Shown: one piece after another, positions 46,821 through 56,381 of the stretch | Layout of the letters: the number at the start of each line of letters is the position of its first letter | Numbering within the stretch: the first letter of the stretch is position 1 | Assembly (NCBI RefSeq): GCF_002954225.1 | Contig: NZ_PPTH01000015.1 | Location: 330,475-394,474, forward strand | Reading direction: 5' to 3' | DNA from: Arthrobacter ruber | GTDB lineage: Bacteria > Actinomycetota > Actinomycetes > Actinomycetales > Micrococcaceae | Length of the DNA stretch: 64,000 nucleotides | Made by a program: the position numbers and the translations under genes | The notes under the pieces: generated by a model | What the model saw: the letters and a program-made list of their open reading frames with translations, nothing else | Told to the model about the DNA's origin: nothing | The model's database searches: none

Positions 46821-48380
46821 GTGAGCATGACAGCCCCCGTCCCCCTCGACGAGACCACCAGCGGAACCATCAGCGAGCCCACGGACGCGCCTGGCGACCA
46901 TCGCCGCACCTACGAGGTGCGCACCTTCGGCTGCCAGATGAACGTCCATGACTCCGAGCGCATCTCGGGCCTCCTCGAGGGCGCCGGGCTCAGCCGCGTG
47001 CAGCAGGGCCAGGCCGACGTCGTCGTCTTCAACACCTGCGCCGTGCGTGAGAACGCCGACAACAAGCTGTACGGCAATCTCGGCATCCTCAAGGCCGTGA
47101 AGGAAGCACGTCCGGGCCTCCAGATCGCCGTGGGCGGCTGCCTCGCCCAGAAGGACAGGGAGACGATCCTCCGGAGGGCGCCGTGGGTGGACGCCGTGTT
47201 CGGGACCCACAACATCGGCGCGCTGCCGGCTCTGCTCGAGCGTGCCCGGCACAACCAGGACGCGCAGCTCGAGATCCTCGAGTCCCTCGACGTCTTCCCG
47301 TCCACGCTGCCCACCCGGCGCGAGTCCGTCTACGCGGGCTGGGTGTCCATCTCCGTCGGCTGCAACAACACCTGCACGTTCTGCATCGTGCCGTCGCTGC
47401 GGGGCAAGGAGCGCGATCGCCGGCCCGGGGAGATCCTCGCCGAGATCGAGGCCCTCGTGGCCGACGGCGCCGTCGAGGTGACGCTGCTGGGGCAGAACGT
47501 CAACTCCTACGGCGTGGAGTTCGGGGACCGCGGTGCCTTCGCGAAGCTGCTCCGCGCCTGCGGCTCGATCGAAGGGCTCGAGCGCGTGCGCTTCACGAGC
47601 CCCCACCCGGCCGCGTTCACGGACGACGTCATCGACGCCATGGCCGAGACGCTGAACGTGATGCCGCAGCTGCACATGCCCCTGCAGTCGGGCTCCGACG
47701 CGGTCCTCAGGGCCATGCGCCGCTCCTACCGGTCCACCCGTTTCCTCGGGATCCTCGAGCGCGTCCGCGAGCGCATGCCGCACGCTGCCATCTCGACGGA
47801 CATCATCGTCGGGTTCCCCGGGGAGACGGAGGAGGACTTCCAGGCCACGCTCGACGTCGTCGAACAGGCGCGCTTCGCCACCGCCTTCACGTTCCAGTAC
47901 TCCCGGCGCCCCGGGACCCCCGCGGCGGACCTGCCGGACCAGCTGCCCAAGGCGGTGGTCCAGGAGCGCTTCGAACGGCTGACGGCGCTGCAGGACCGCA
48001 TCGCCCGCGAGGAGAACGCCCGCCAGGTCGGCACGCTCGTCGAGGTGCTCGTCACGGACCAGCAGGGACGCAAGGCATCGGAGACGCACCGCCTCACGGG
48101 GCGGGCACGCGACCAGCGCCTGGTCCACTTCTCGGTGCCCGACGGCGCCGAGACGCCCCGACCCGGCGACGTCGTGACGATTCCCGTCACCGAGGCGGCG
48201 TCCTTCCACCTGCTGTCCGATCCGTCGCCCGCCGAGTACTCGCTCCGCCGCTCGCGCGCCGGCGACGCGTGGGACCGCAGCCAGGCGGACTCCTGCGGCA
48301 TCCCCGCCACGCCGACCGGCGCCCCGCGCCCGGTGGCGCTGGGCATGCCGTCCCTGCCCGTCCGGGCCGGCGCCCTTTGA
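46821..48380 (+). CDS. miaB: tRNA-2-methylthio-N6-dimethylallyladenosine synthase MiaB
   Basis: 519 residues. Radical SAM methylthiotransferase modifying A37 of tRNA after MiaA. MTTase domain ([41 protein letters not shown]) with three cluster cysteines, the radical SAM motif C181-NNT-C185-TF-C188, and a C-terminal TRAM domain followed by ~70 extra residues. GTG 46821 is used because TACGCT (46808-46813) ends 7 nt before it; ATG 46827 is 2 codons further. The stop overlaps miaA by 4 nt. Confidence 0.94.
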   Translation: MSMTAPVPLDETTSGTISEPTDAPGDHRRTYEVRTFGCQMNVHDSERISGLLEGAGLSRVQQGQADVVVFNTCAVRENADNKLYGNLGILKAVKEARPGLQIAVGGCLAQKDRETILRRAPWVDAVFGTHNIGALPALLERARHNQDAQLEILESLDVFPSTLPTRRESVYAGWVSISVGCNNTCTFCIVPSLRGKERDRRPGEILAEIEALVADGAVEVTLLGQNVNSYGVEFGDRGAFAKLLRACGSIEGLERVRFTSPHPAAFTDDVIDAMAETLNVMPQLHMPLQSGSDAVLRAMRRSYRSTRFLGILERVRERMPHAAISTDIIVGFPGETEEDFQATLDVVEQARFATAFTFQYSRRPGTPAADLPDQLPKAVVQERFERLTALQDRIAREENARQVGTLVEVLVTDQQGRKASETHRLTGRARDQRLVHFSVPDGAETPRPGDVVTIPVTEAASFHLLSDPSPAEYSLRRSRAGDAWDRSQADSCGIPATPTGAPRPVALGMPSLPVRAGAL

Positions 48381-49288
48381 CCCTCCCGGTCGTCGCCGTC
48401 GTCGGTCCCACCGGGTCGGGCAAGTCGGATCTCGGCGTCGCCCTGGCGCAACGCCTCGGCGGGGAGGTGGTCAACGCCGACGCCCTGCAGTTCTACCGCG
48501 GCATGGACATCGGCACGGCGAAGCTGACCCCGGCGGAGCGGCAGGGCGTGGAGCACCACCTGCTGGACGTCCTCGACGTCACCGAGGAGGCGAGCGTCGC
48601 GGCCTACCAGGACGACGCCCGCCGCATCATCGACGGCATCCACGACCGGGGCAGGGTGCCGATCCTCGTGGGCGGGTCCGGGCTGTACGTCCGGGCGGCC
48701 CTGGACCGGCTGGAGTTCCCGCCCACCGATCCCTCCGTCCGGGAGCGGCTCGAGGCCGAACTCGCGGAAGGAGGGGCCGCTGCGTTCCGGGAGCGCCTGC
48801 GCGCCGTCGACCCCGCCTCGGCCGCACGCATCGGGGATGACCGCCGTCTGGTACGAGCACTGGAGGTGCACGAGATCAGCGGACGGCCCTTCAGTGCCTT
48901 CATGCCCCGGCGCGAGTACCACCGGCCGACCGTGCAGATGGGTCTCGCGGTGGACCGCGACCTCCTGCGCGACCGGCTGGCGCAGCGCGTGCAGGTCATG
49001 GTCCGGGACGGCCTCGCGGAGGAGGTCCGGAGCCTCGCCGACTCGGGGCTCAGGGAGGGTAGGACGGCCTCCCGCGCCCTCGGGTACGCACAGTTCCTGC
49101 AGGTCCTCGACGGGTCCGTGACGGAGGCCGCCGCGGTCGAGGACACCATCGCCGCGACGCGGCGGTTCGCCAAACGCCAGCTGACCTGGTTCCGCGGCGA
49201 CCCGCGCGTCGCCTGGCTCGACTGGCAGGCGGACGGCCTGGTCGACCAGGCCGTCGGACTCGCCAGGCGTTCCGGGGACCTATCCTGA
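48377..49288 (+). CDS. miaA: tRNA dimethylallyltransferase MiaA
   Basis: 303 residues. Transfers dimethylallyl to A37 of tRNA, providing MiaB's substrate. P-loop [17 protein letters not shown], substrate motif [49 protein letters not shown] and [13 protein letters not shown]. Start TTG 48377 overlaps the miaB TGA (TTGA) and gives [14 protein letters not shown], the expected N terminus; no ATG/GTG fits better. The prenyl donor comes from the MEP pathway (dxr and ispG in this window). Confidence 0.93.
   Translation: MTLPVVAVVGPTGSGKSDLGVALAQRLGGEVVNADALQFYRGMDIGTAKLTPAERQGVEHHLLDVLDVTEEASVAAYQDDARRIIDGIHDRGRVPILVGGSGLYVRAALDRLEFPPTDPSVRERLEAELAEGGAAAFRERLRAVDPASAARIGDDRRLVRALEVHEISGRPFSAFMPRREYHRPTVQMGLAVDRDLLRDRLAQRVQVMVRDGLAEEVRSLADSGLREGRTASRALGYAQFLQVLDGSVTEAAAVEDTIAATRRFAKRQLTWFRGDPRVAWLDWQADGLVDQAVGLARRSGDLS
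49281..49286 (+). promoter_or_regulatory. dapF -10 box over the end of miaA
   Basis: TATCCT ends 6 nt before GTG 49293; its last T is the first base of the miaA TGA stop. Confidence 0.5.
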
Positions 49289-49292
49289 GACG

Positions 49293-50249
49293 GTGACCGA
49301 TCACCTCGCCGATACTGCAGCCCCCTCCGCCCGGCAGTCCGCCGGGCTGTCCTTCTCGAAGGGCCATGGCACGGGCAACGACTTCATCCTGACCCTCGAT
49401 CCCGACGGGGACGCGCCGACCGACGCCGCGTTCGTCGCCGCGCTGTGCGACCGGCACCGCGGGATCGGTGCCGACGGGTACATCCGCGCCGTCCGGTCCT
49501 CAGCGCTCCCCGAGGGGCGTGCCCTGCTGCAGACCGAGCAGGCCGCCGAATGGTTCATGGACTACCGCAACGGTGACGGATCGGTGTCGGAGATGTGCGG
49601 CAACGGGGTCCGGGTGTTCGCCCATTTCCTCCTCGCCCAGAAGGTGGCCGACCTGCCGCAGGGCGGGGAGCTGGCCATCGGGACCCGCGCCGGCGTCAAG
49701 CGGGTCACGCGGTCGGGGGACGGCTACGCGGTGGACATGGGGCCGTGGGAGTTCATCTTCCCTGAGGCGGCCGTGGCACGGGGTATGGACTCCCTCGTCG
49801 CCATCGGAGGACTCGACGTCGACCGCCCCGCGCTGTCGATCAGCATGGGTAACCCGCACACCGTCGTCGCCCTCGCCGAACGGACCGAACTCGATTCCAC
49901 CGATCTCCACCGCGCACCGGCGGTCCAGCCGGTGCCGCCCGAGGGCACCAACGTGGAACTCGTGGTCCCGTCCGATCCGCTCGTGGGTGACGACGGCGTG
50001 GGGCGCCTCACGATGCGCGTGCACGAGCGCGGCGTCGGCGAGACCCAGTCCTGCGGCACCGGTGCCTGCGCCGCGGCCGCCGGTACCCGGTTCTGGGCGG
50101 GGCAGGGCGCACCGGCCCGGTGGCTCGTCACGGTTCCCGGCGGCGTCGTCGGCGTCACCTTCTTCGACGGCCCCGACGGTCGCGAGCACGTGCAGCTCAG
50201 CGGGCCGGCCGTCCTGGTGGCCGACGGCGTGCTGTCGACCCGCGGCTGA
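49293..50249 (+). CDS. dapF: Diaminopimelate epimerase
   Basis: 318 residues. Interconverts LL- and meso-DAP for lysine and peptidoglycan. The two catalytic cysteines are C102 in [14 protein letters not shown] and the one in [29 protein letters not shown] starts the fold. GTG 49293 lies 4 nt after miaA. Ends convergent to the methyltransferase gene, 26 nt apart, with no terminator seen. Confidence 0.95.
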   Translation: MTDHLADTAAPSARQSAGLSFSKGHGTGNDFILTLDPDGDAPTDAAFVAALCDRHRGIGADGYIRAVRSSALPEGRALLQTEQAAEWFMDYRNGDGSVSEMCGNGVRVFAHFLLAQKVADLPQGGELAIGTRAGVKRVTRSGDGYAVDMGPWEFIFPEAAVARGMDSLVAIGGLDVDRPALSISMGNPHTVVALAERTELDSTDLHRAPAVQPVPPEGTNVELVVPSDPLVGDDGVGRLTMRVHERGVGETQSCGTGACAAAAGTRFWAGQGAPARWLVTVPGGVVGVTFFDGPDGREHVQLSGPAVLVADGVLSTRG

Positions 50250-50275
50250 GCGGACGCGTCCCGGACGCGCCGGCG

Positions 50276-50896
50276 TCACTGCCCGCGGCGCACCTCCAGG
50301 ATGCGGAAGGATTTCGACGTCTCGGCGCGGCGGACGAGGAAGTCGTCCGGCAGTTCCCCGGCGAGCCAGCGCTGCAGGGAGTCGGCGCCGAGGTTCTTCT
50401 GCACCACGAGCCACGCGCTGCCACCGGGCGCGAGGCGCGGCAGCCAGCGGAGCAGCAGCGCGTGCAGCTCCTGTTTCCCGATCCGGATGGGCGGATTGGA
50501 CCAGATCGTGTCGAAGGCCAGGTCCGCATCGACGTCGTCCGGGGTCGAGGCCACGACATTGCCCAGCCCCAGCCGCCGTGCGTTCTCGGCGGTCAGCGCG
50601 ATGCACCGCTCGTTGACGTCGACGGCACGGACCTCGGCCTCCGGTGCCTTCAGCGCCATCGTGAGGGCGATCGGTCCCCAGCCGCACCCGAGGTCCAGCA
50701 GGCGCCGGCCCTCGGGGTCCGGCACGGATGCGAGGAGGATCGACGTGCCCTTGTCCACGCCGTCGGGGCTGAAGAGGCCCGACGAGGTCACGAGCTCCCT
50801 GCGCTCACCGGCGAGGACGACGGAGAGGGGCCTGCGCGTCTCGGGCCCGACCGGCCGGGCGCTGAAGTAGTGCTGCGGCTCCTGGGATGCGTCCAT
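50276..50896 (-). CDS. Class I SAM-dependent methyltransferase, RsmC/RlmG-like
   Basis: 206 residues. SAM-binding LLDLGCGWGPIALTMALKAPEAEVRAVDVNERCIALT and the N6/N2-type catalytic motif SNPPIRIG in WSNPPIRIGKQELHALL suggest methylation of an rRNA base. The N-terminal QHYFSARPVGPETRRPLSVVLAGERRELVTSSGLFSPDGVDKGTSILL is typical of short RsmC-like proteins. Start ATG 50896: TAGGCT (50909-50904 on this strand) ends 7 nt upstream, consistent with a leaderless mRNA. Confidence 0.88.
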   Translation of the reverse strand: MDASQEPQHYFSARPVGPETRRPLSVVLAGERRELVTSSGLFSPDGVDKGTSILLASVPDPEGRRLLDLGCGWGPIALTMALKAPEAEVRAVDVNERCIALTAENARRLGLGNVVASTPDDVDADLAFDTIWSNPPIRIGKQELHALLLRWLPRLAPGGSAWLVVQKNLGADSLQRWLAGELPDDFLVRRAETSKSFRILEVRRGQ

Positions 50897-51038
50897 AGGG
50901 AAAAGCCTAGCGGCACGCCCTCGCCGGCCCCCGCCGGCGGTCCTCCTTCCGGCGCAAGGCGGTTTCGCCCCGCGAGAATACGCTGGAACGCCGTCGGTGG
51001 GCCGCCGTAGAATCGAACGACATTCACTGAAGGAGAAC

Positions 51039-52619
51039 ATGACCGAGAATCACGGACATCCCACCGGGGCCGACATGGGCCCGGAGGAGATCCAAGCCGT
51101 CATCGACCGGATCCTCGCCAGCGACGAAGCTGCCGCGGCGAAGGCGAAAAACGGGACGACACCGGAGAAGACCACCGCACCGATCGAGAAGACCTGGCGC
51201 TCCCGTGCGCTCGCGCTGTCGAGCGAGGACGAGCCCGCCGACGCCGACGGGGACCAGCAGGACCTGGCGGAACGCCGTGCGCTCCGCCGCGTGGCGGGTC
51301 TTTCCACCGAACTCGAGGACGTCACCGAGGTCGAGTACCGGCAGCTGAGGCTGGAGCGGGTGGTCCTCGCCGGCCTCTGGAGCGAAGGGACCGCGCTGGA
51401 CGCCGAGAACTCGCTGCAGGAACTCGCCGCCCTCGCGGAGACTGCCGGATCGGAGGTGCTGGACGGCATCGTGCAGCGCCGCCTGAAGCCGGACCCCGCC
51501 ACGTTCCTCGGCTCGGGCAAGGCCCAGGAGCTCAAGAGCATCGTCCAGGCGACCGGCGCCGACACCGTGATCGTCGACAGCGAGCTCTCCCCGTCGCAGC
51601 GCCGCGGCCTGGAGGACATCGTCAAGGTGAAGGTCATCGACCGCACCGCCCTGATCCTCGACATCTTCGCCCAGCACGCCCAGAGCCGCGAGGGCAAGGC
51701 CCAGGTCGAGCTGGCGCAGCTCGAGTACCTGCTGCCCCGCCTGCGTGGCTGGGGCGAGTCGATGTCCCGCCAGGCCGGTGGCCAGGTCGGCAGCGCGAGC
51801 GCCGGCATGGGCTCCCGCGGTCCCGGTGAGACGAAGATCGAACTCGACCGCCGCAAGATCCGCACGAGGATGGCGAAGCTGCGCCGCGAGATCGCAGGCA
51901 TGAAGCCGGCGCGGGAGACCAAGCGGTCCAACCGCAAGCGGAACCAGGTACCCTCCGTCGCCATCGCCGGCTACACGAACGCCGGGAAGTCGTCCCTGTT
52001 GAACCGGCTCACGGACGCCGGGGTCCTCGTCGAGAACGCCCTGTTCGCGACGCTCGATCCGACGGTGCGCCGGGCTGAGACCCCGGACGGCATCGGCTAC
52101 ACGCTCGCCGACACCGTCGGGTTCGTCCGGTCGCTGCCCACCCAGCTGGTCGAAGCATTCCGCTCGACGCTGGAGGAGGTCGCGGACGCGGACCTGATCC
52201 TGCACGTCGTCGACGTCTCGCACCCGGACCCGGAGGGCCAGCTCGCCGCGGTCCGCACCGTCCTGACCGAGGTCGATGCCCGCAAGGTGCCCGAGATCGT
52301 GGTCTTCAACAAGGCCGACGCCGCCGACCCGTTCGTCATCGAGCGGCTGCGGCAGCGCGAGCCGCGCTCCGTCGTCGTCTCCGCGCGCACCGGTGCCGGC
52401 ATGACGGAACTGAAGCAGCTCATCAGCACGAACATCCCGCGTCCCGGCGTGAAGCTGGACCTGCTGGTGCCCTACGAGCGCGGCGAGGTCCTCAGCCGCC
52501 TGCACCAGGAGGACGTGGAGATCCTCGGCCTCGAGCATGTCGACGAGGGCACCCGCCTCGAGGTGATGGTCCGCGAGGGACTGGCAGCCGATCTGGAGCC
52601 GTACCTCCGGCATGGGTGA
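51039..52619 (+). CDS. hflX: GTPase HflX
   Basis: 526 residues. Ribosome-associated GTPase that splits stalled or heat-stressed 70S ribosomes. HflX N-terminal domain (FLGSGKAQELKSIVQATGADTVIVDSELSPSQRRGLEDIVKVKVIDRTALILDIFAQHAQSREGKAQVELAQLEYLLPRL), then G domain: GYTNAGKSSLLNRLT (~311), DTVGFVRSLP and NKAD. The first ~85 residues are an extra charged extension. ATG 51039 has AGGAG 3-4 nt upstream; TAGAAT (51008-51013) is a candidate -10. Overlaps the helicase gene by 8 nt. Confidence 0.95.
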   Translation: MTENHGHPTGADMGPEEIQAVIDRILASDEAAAAKAKNGTTPEKTTAPIEKTWRSRALALSSEDEPADADGDQQDLAERRALRRVAGLSTELEDVTEVEYRQLRLERVVLAGLWSEGTALDAENSLQELAALAETAGSEVLDGIVQRRLKPDPATFLGSGKAQELKSIVQATGADTVIVDSELSPSQRRGLEDIVKVKVIDRTALILDIFAQHAQSREGKAQVELAQLEYLLPRLRGWGESMSRQAGGQVGSASAGMGSRGPGETKIELDRRKIRTRMAKLRREIAGMKPARETKRSNRKRNQVPSVAIAGYTNAGKSSLLNRLTDAGVLVENALFATLDPTVRRAETPDGIGYTLADTVGFVRSLPTQLVEAFRSTLEEVADADLILHVVDVSHPDPEGQLAAVRTVLTEVDARKVPEIVVFNKADAADPFVIERLRQREPRSVVVSARTGAGMTELKQLISTNIPRPGVKLDLLVPYERGEVLSRLHQEDVEILGLEHVDEGTRLEVMVREGLAADLEPYLRHG

Positions 52620-54693
52620 CAGCACCCGATCCGGCGCCGTCGTCGCGGCGTTGGACCCGGCGCGCCACTCCGCCGAAGCCCGTCAGGCACTGGAACTGCT
52701 CGACGCCGCCGTGGCGGCCATGGGCGGCGAGACGCGCGCCGGCCAGCACGAGATGGTGCGGCAGGTCAGCGAGGCCCTCCGCTCGGGCGACCACCTGCTG
52801 GTCCAGGCCGGCACCGGCACGGGGAAGTCCCTGGCGTACCTGGTCCCCCTGATCGCCCACGCCATGGACAGTGACCGCCCGTCCGTGGTCTCGACGGCGA
52901 CGCTCGCCCTCCAGGCCCAGATCGTGGGCCGTGACCTGCCACGCCTCCTCGATGCCGTGAAACCCGCTCTCGCGCGCCCCGTCGACGTCGCGCTCCTCAA
53001 GGGCCGTTCCAACTATGTGTGCCTGCACAAGACCGGCGGAGGCTTCCCCGAGGAGGACGCCCCCGACGCCCTCTTCAGCCTCGGCGAGGACGCAGCACCG
53101 CACCCCTCCCCGGCCCTCGGCGGGGGAGGCCCCGCGTCGGCACTCGGCAGGGAGGTGGTCCGGCTGCGCGAGTGGGCGGAGGACACGGACACGGGCGACC
53201 GCGACGACCTCGTCCCCGGTGTCAGCGACCGCGCGTGGCGGCAGGTGTCGGTCTCCAGCATGGAGTGCCTGGGCGCCGCCCGCTGCCCGATGGCCCAGGA
53301 GTGCTTCAGCGAGAAGGCGCGCGCCGCTGCCGCGGACGCTGACATCATCATCACGAACCACGCGATGCTCGCCATCAGCGCGTTCGAGGGGCTGGCCGTC
53401 CTGCCCGAGTACGACGTCGTCGTGATCGACGAGGCGCACGAACTCCACGACCGCGTGACCGGGGCGGTCTCCGGACAGCTCTCCGCCTCCATGGTGAGCG
53501 CCGCCGCGACCGCCCTCCGCCGCCACGCCTCGATCGGCACCGCAGCCCTCGACACCGCGGCGTCCGCCTTCGAGGCGGCCTCCGAACTCGTGCCCTCCGG
53601 GCTCCTGCCGGGCGGCCTCCCCGACGACCTCGAGGAATCCCTCGCGCAGGTCCGGGACGCCGCACGCGCCGCGCTCTCCGACACGAAGACGGACGGCAAG
53701 TCGGAGGCCGACGTCGACGGCGGGCGGCAGGTTGCACGCTCCCGCGTCACCCTGGTGTTCGACCTCGCCGAGCGGATCCTCGCGGCCGCAGACCTCGATG
53801 AGGTGGTCTGGGCGTCCCGGCCGAGCACCTTCACGCCCGGATCCGGCTACGCGCAGCCGGACGAGAGTGCGCCCGCGACGCTGAACGTGGCGCCGCTCTC
53901 GGTGGCGGCGCGCCTGCGGGAGGGCCTCTTCGAGGACCACACCGTGGTGCTCACCTCCGCGACGCTCGCGATCGGTGCCGAGTTCGGACCCGTCGCGGGA
54001 TCGCTGGGCCTCAGCGGCCCCGGGGCGCCGGCCTGGACCGGCGTCGACGTCGGCAGCCCGTTCGACTACCCGCGGCAGGGCGTGCTGTACGTGGCGAAGG
54101 ACCTGCCGAAGCCCGAACGCGGCACGTCCGACGCGCAGCTGGCAGAACTGCTGACCCTGCTCCGGGCATCCCGCGGGGGAGCCCTGGGACTCTTCTCCTC
54201 CAAGCGGGCCGCCGAGGAGGCGGCGGAGGCGCTGCGCCCCCAGGTCGACTTCGAGATCCTCTGCCAGGGCGAGTCCTCCCTCAACGCCCTGGTCACGCAG
54301 TTCGCCGACGAGCCGGACACCTGCCTGTTCGGCACCATGTCCCTCTGGCAGGGCGTGGATGTGCCGGGCGCCTCGTGCCGCCTGGTGGTGATCGACCGCA
54401 TCCCGTTCCCGCGGCCGGACGATCCGCTCATGACGGCGCGGACACGGGCCGTGGCCCGCAACGGCGGCAATGGCTTCATGAGTGTCTCCGCGACGCATGC
54501 CGCGATCCGCCTCGCACAGGGCGCCGGCCGCCTGATCCGGTCGGGAGGCGATCGGGGCGTCGTCGCGGTCCTCGACAGCCGCCTCGCGACGGCCCGCTAC
54601 GGCGGGTTCCTCCGGGCCGCGCTACCGCCCTTCTGGGCGACCACGGACAGGGCCACCGTCACCGGGATCCTGGAGCGGCTCTCCGCCCGCTGA
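52612..54693 (+). CDS. dinG: DinG-family ATP-dependent helicase
   Basis: 693 residues. XPD/DinG-type 5'-3' DNA helicase. Walker A QAGTGTGKSLAYLVP (~67), Fe-S cluster cysteines in SNYVCLHK and MECLGAARCPMAQECF, DEAH box VVVIDEAHELHDR, motif III SATLAIGAEF, and C-terminal motifs LGLFSSKRAAEEAAEAL, WQGVDVPGASCRLVVIDRIPF and QGAGRLIRSGGDRGVVAVLDSR. Translationally coupled to hflX. No LexA box precedes it in the window, so SOS control is not supported here despite the proximity to lexA. Confidence 0.93.
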   Translation: MGDSTRSGAVVAALDPARHSAEARQALELLDAAVAAMGGETRAGQHEMVRQVSEALRSGDHLLVQAGTGTGKSLAYLVPLIAHAMDSDRPSVVSTATLALQAQIVGRDLPRLLDAVKPALARPVDVALLKGRSNYVCLHKTGGGFPEEDAPDALFSLGEDAAPHPSPALGGGGPASALGREVVRLREWAEDTDTGDRDDLVPGVSDRAWRQVSVSSMECLGAARCPMAQECFSEKARAAAADADIIITNHAMLAISAFEGLAVLPEYDVVVIDEAHELHDRVTGAVSGQLSASMVSAAATALRRHASIGTAALDTAASAFEAASELVPSGLLPGGLPDDLEESLAQVRDAARAALSDTKTDGKSEADVDGGRQVARSRVTLVFDLAERILAAADLDEVVWASRPSTFTPGSGYAQPDESAPATLNVAPLSVAARLREGLFEDHTVVLTSATLAIGAEFGPVAGSLGLSGPGAPAWTGVDVGSPFDYPRQGVLYVAKDLPKPERGTSDAQLAELLTLLRASRGGALGLFSSKRAAEEAAEALRPQVDFEILCQGESSLNALVTQFADEPDTCLFGTMSLWQGVDVPGASCRLVVIDRIPFPRPDDPLMTARTRAVARNGGNGFMSVSATHAAIRLAQGAGRLIRSGGDRGVVAVLDSRLATARYGGFLRAALPPFWATTDRATVTGILERLSAR

Positions 54694-54732
54694 CGGCCCG
54701 GCCCGGCCCCGGCAGGTCCGGGCACCCAACCA

Positions 54733-54770
54733 CGAGGGGCGCCACAGTCACCGGACTGCGGCGCCCCTCG
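54733..54770. terminator. Bidirectional terminator between dinG and lexA
   Basis: CGAGGGGCGCC (54733-54743) pairs with GGCGCCCCTCG (54760-54770), extended by CAGTC/GACTG inside after one A-C mismatch. Lies between convergent genes. Confidence 0.8.
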
Positions 54771-54787
54771 GGCGGAGAGCGGGGCGC

Positions 54788-55564
54788 CTACAGTGCGCGC
54801 ATCACCGAGACGACCTTGCCCATGATGCTGGCGTGGTCGCCGAGGATGGGCTCGTAGCGCGTGTTCTGGGGCAGCAGCCACGTGTGTCCGTCCCGCTGAC
54901 GGAACGTCTTCACCGTGGCCTCGTCATCGAGCAGCGCTGCGACGATGTCTCCGTTCTGGGCGCTCTGCTGCTTGCGGACCACCACCCAGTCGCCGTCGCA
55001 GATGGCGGCGTCGACCATCGAGTCGCCGGAGACCCTGAGCATGAACAGGTCGCCGTGGCCCACGAGCTGTCGGGGCAGGGGCATGACGTCCTCGACCACC
55101 TGATCGGCGAGGATCGGGCCACCAGCGGCGATACGGCCGACCAGCGGGACCAGCGCGGTGTCCACCGCGACCCGGTGCTCCGCCGAGGTCTTCCGCTCCG
55201 GCGACCCGTCGGGACCCGCTGGCGCCTCGGCGGGCAGCGTCAGCGGCAGCAGGACCTCCATGGCGCGGGGGCGCTTGGGGTCGCGCCGGAGATAGCCGAG
55301 CCGTTCGAGCTGGGACAGCTGATGCGTCACGCTCGACAGGCTCGCCAGACCCACGGTGTCACCGATCTCCCGCATGGACGGCGGGTAGCCCTTGTCCGCG
55401 ATCGAGCGCTGGATCGTCTCGAGGATGGTCAGCTGACGTGCGGTCAGTCCCTTGGACACCGAGCGGCCCCGCGGGCGGCCCCGGCCCGCGGTGATCGGAA
55501 CGGCGTCGCCGGGGACGCCGGCGATGTTCGATTCCTGCCGGACTGCCGGTGTTGGTTCCGCCAC
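54788..55564 (-). CDS. lexA: SOS repressor LexA
   Basis: 258 residues. The winged helix is [52 protein letters not shown]. The S24 self-cleavage domain has the scissile Ala147-Gly148 in GRIAAGGPI, Ser182 in [10 protein letters not shown] and Lys219 in EATVKTFRQ. Start GTG 55564 has AAAGG ~7 nt upstream. The N terminus carries ~38 extra residues before the HTH, common in actinobacteria. Its promoter contains a LexA box; the leader is ~150 nt. Confidence 0.95.
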   Translation of the reverse strand: MAEPTPAVRQESNIAGVPGDAVPITAGRGRPRGRSVSKGLTARQLTILETIQRSIADKGYPPSMREIGDTVGLASLSSVTHQLSQLERLGYLRRDPKRPRAMEVLLPLTLPAEAPAGPDGSPERKTSAEHRVAVDTALVPLVGRIAAGGPILADQVVEDVMPLPRQLVGHGDLFMLRVSGDSMVDAAICDGDWVVVRKQQSAQNGDIVAALLDDEATVKTFRQRDGHTWLLPQNTRYEPILGDHASIMGKVVSVMRAL

Positions 55565-55680
55565 TGTTCTGCCTTTCGCCTGGGACCGCAGATCCCGTGG
55601 AGCCCACCACCGGCATTCCGCTGCGGCGGAATCCATTGTGTCGGTGGCGGGTGATTGTCTGAGGTACATCGACGGCCTGC

Positions 55681-55700
55681 CTGCCGCTCAGCAGCGGCAG
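55681..55700 (-). promoter_or_regulatory. Hairpin in the lexA leader
   Basis: CTGCCGCT (55681-55688) and AGCGGCAG (55693-55700) form a perfect 8-bp stem. It lies ~20-40 nt into the predicted lexA transcript. Too far from a T-run for an intrinsic terminator. Confidence 0.5.
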
Positions 55701-55725
55701 AGGCCGGTGATGCCCTGTCCTGATC

Positions 55726-55766
55726 ACGCTAGGGCAGGCCTGCACGCTTTTCAAACATATGTTCGA
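55726..55766 (-). promoter_or_regulatory. lexA promoter with LexA box
   Basis: On the minus strand TTGAAA (55754-55749) and TAGCGT (55731-55726) are spaced exactly 17 nt. The LexA box, read on this strand as TCGAAC-ATAT-GTTTGA (55766-55751), overlaps the -35 and differs from consensus at one position. Gives negative autoregulation. Confidence 0.85.
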
Positions 55767-55818
55767 GCGAGTCTCGACAACGGTCGTCGGTCAGTGCTAG
55801 AACTGAGTTCGAGTTAAT

Positions 55819-55834
55819 TAGAACATCCGTTCGA
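55819..55834 (+). promoter_or_regulatory. Second LexA box, upstream of the LysM gene
   Basis: TAGAAC-ATCC-GTTCGA (55819-55834), ten of twelve consensus bases or better, 50 nt before ATG 55884. A possible -35/-10 pair TCGACA (55774-55779) and TAGAAC (55798-55803) lies between the two boxes, so LexA bound here would sit just downstream of the start site. Confidence 0.75.
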
Positions 55835-55883
55835 AACGGGCGTCCAGCCCGGAACGGCTATTCGAAGGAAAAGAGGCTTGGCA

Positions 55884-56381
55884 ATGGCTGAAGCACGAGT
55901 TCTGCAGGGCAGCACGGCGCTGTGGACGCTGACACCCGGCCGCCCGGAAGTGCCCTTCCGCGCGGTCCCCGCGGGTCGCATCCGGCCGACGCGGCTCCGT
56001 ACCTCCACGCAGCGGAGTACGGAGCGGATCGCCAGCCCGGTCGCAGGGCGGCTCGAGGAGCGGAACCCGGAGCGTCCCCTCACCCTGACGCGCCGCGGAC
56101 GGCTGCTGCTGGTCGGTCTGCCCATCGCGCTGGGCGTGGCGGCGCTTATCCTCCTCGGCGCCTTCCTCACCTCCCAGGCGCAGGCGGGCGAGTCCCTGCC
56201 GGAATCGTCCGCGACCGTCGAGGTCAGCGTCGCGGCGGGGGAGTCACTGTGGGACCTCGCGCTGCGCCACGCCCCCGATCGCGATCCCCGGGACGTCGTG
56301 GCAGAGATGGTCGAGCTCAACAACCTCCGCGGCTCGGTGGTCCAGGCCGGGCAGAGCATCGCGGTACCCGTCGGGGGATAG
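55884..56381 (+). CDS. LysM membrane protein, SOS division-suppressor candidate
   Basis: 165 residues. A basic N-terminal ~75 residues is cytosolic, followed by one membrane helix (RLLLVGLPIALGVAALILLGAFL, ~76-98) and an extracytoplasmic LysM domain (VEVSVAAGESLWDLALRHAPDRDPRDVVAEMVELNNLRGSVVQAGQSIAVPV). Divergent from lexA with a LexA box in front, it occupies the place of Rv2719c (M. tuberculosis), DivS (Corynebacterium) and YneA (Bacillus), SOS-induced proteins that delay septation. No catalytic domain is seen. ATG 55884 has AAGAGG 7 nt ahead; TTG 55878 is an alternative. Confidence 0.82.
   Translation: MAEARVLQGSTALWTLTPGRPEVPFRAVPAGRIRPTRLRTSTQRSTERIASPVAGRLEERNPERPLTLTRRGRLLLVGLPIALGVAALILLGAFLTSQAQAGESLPESSATVEVSVAAGESLWDLALRHAPDRDPRDVVAEMVELNNLRGSVVQAGQSIAVPVGG

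Noticed and set aside
51008..51030. Possible LexA box before hflX
   Set aside because: Only one half-site (TCGAAC at 51013) matches; the second half, TTCACT, does not resemble GTTCGA.
52612..54693. dinG as a member of the visible SOS regulon
   Set aside because: It is coupled to hflX by an 8-nt overlap and has no LexA box in front of the pair.
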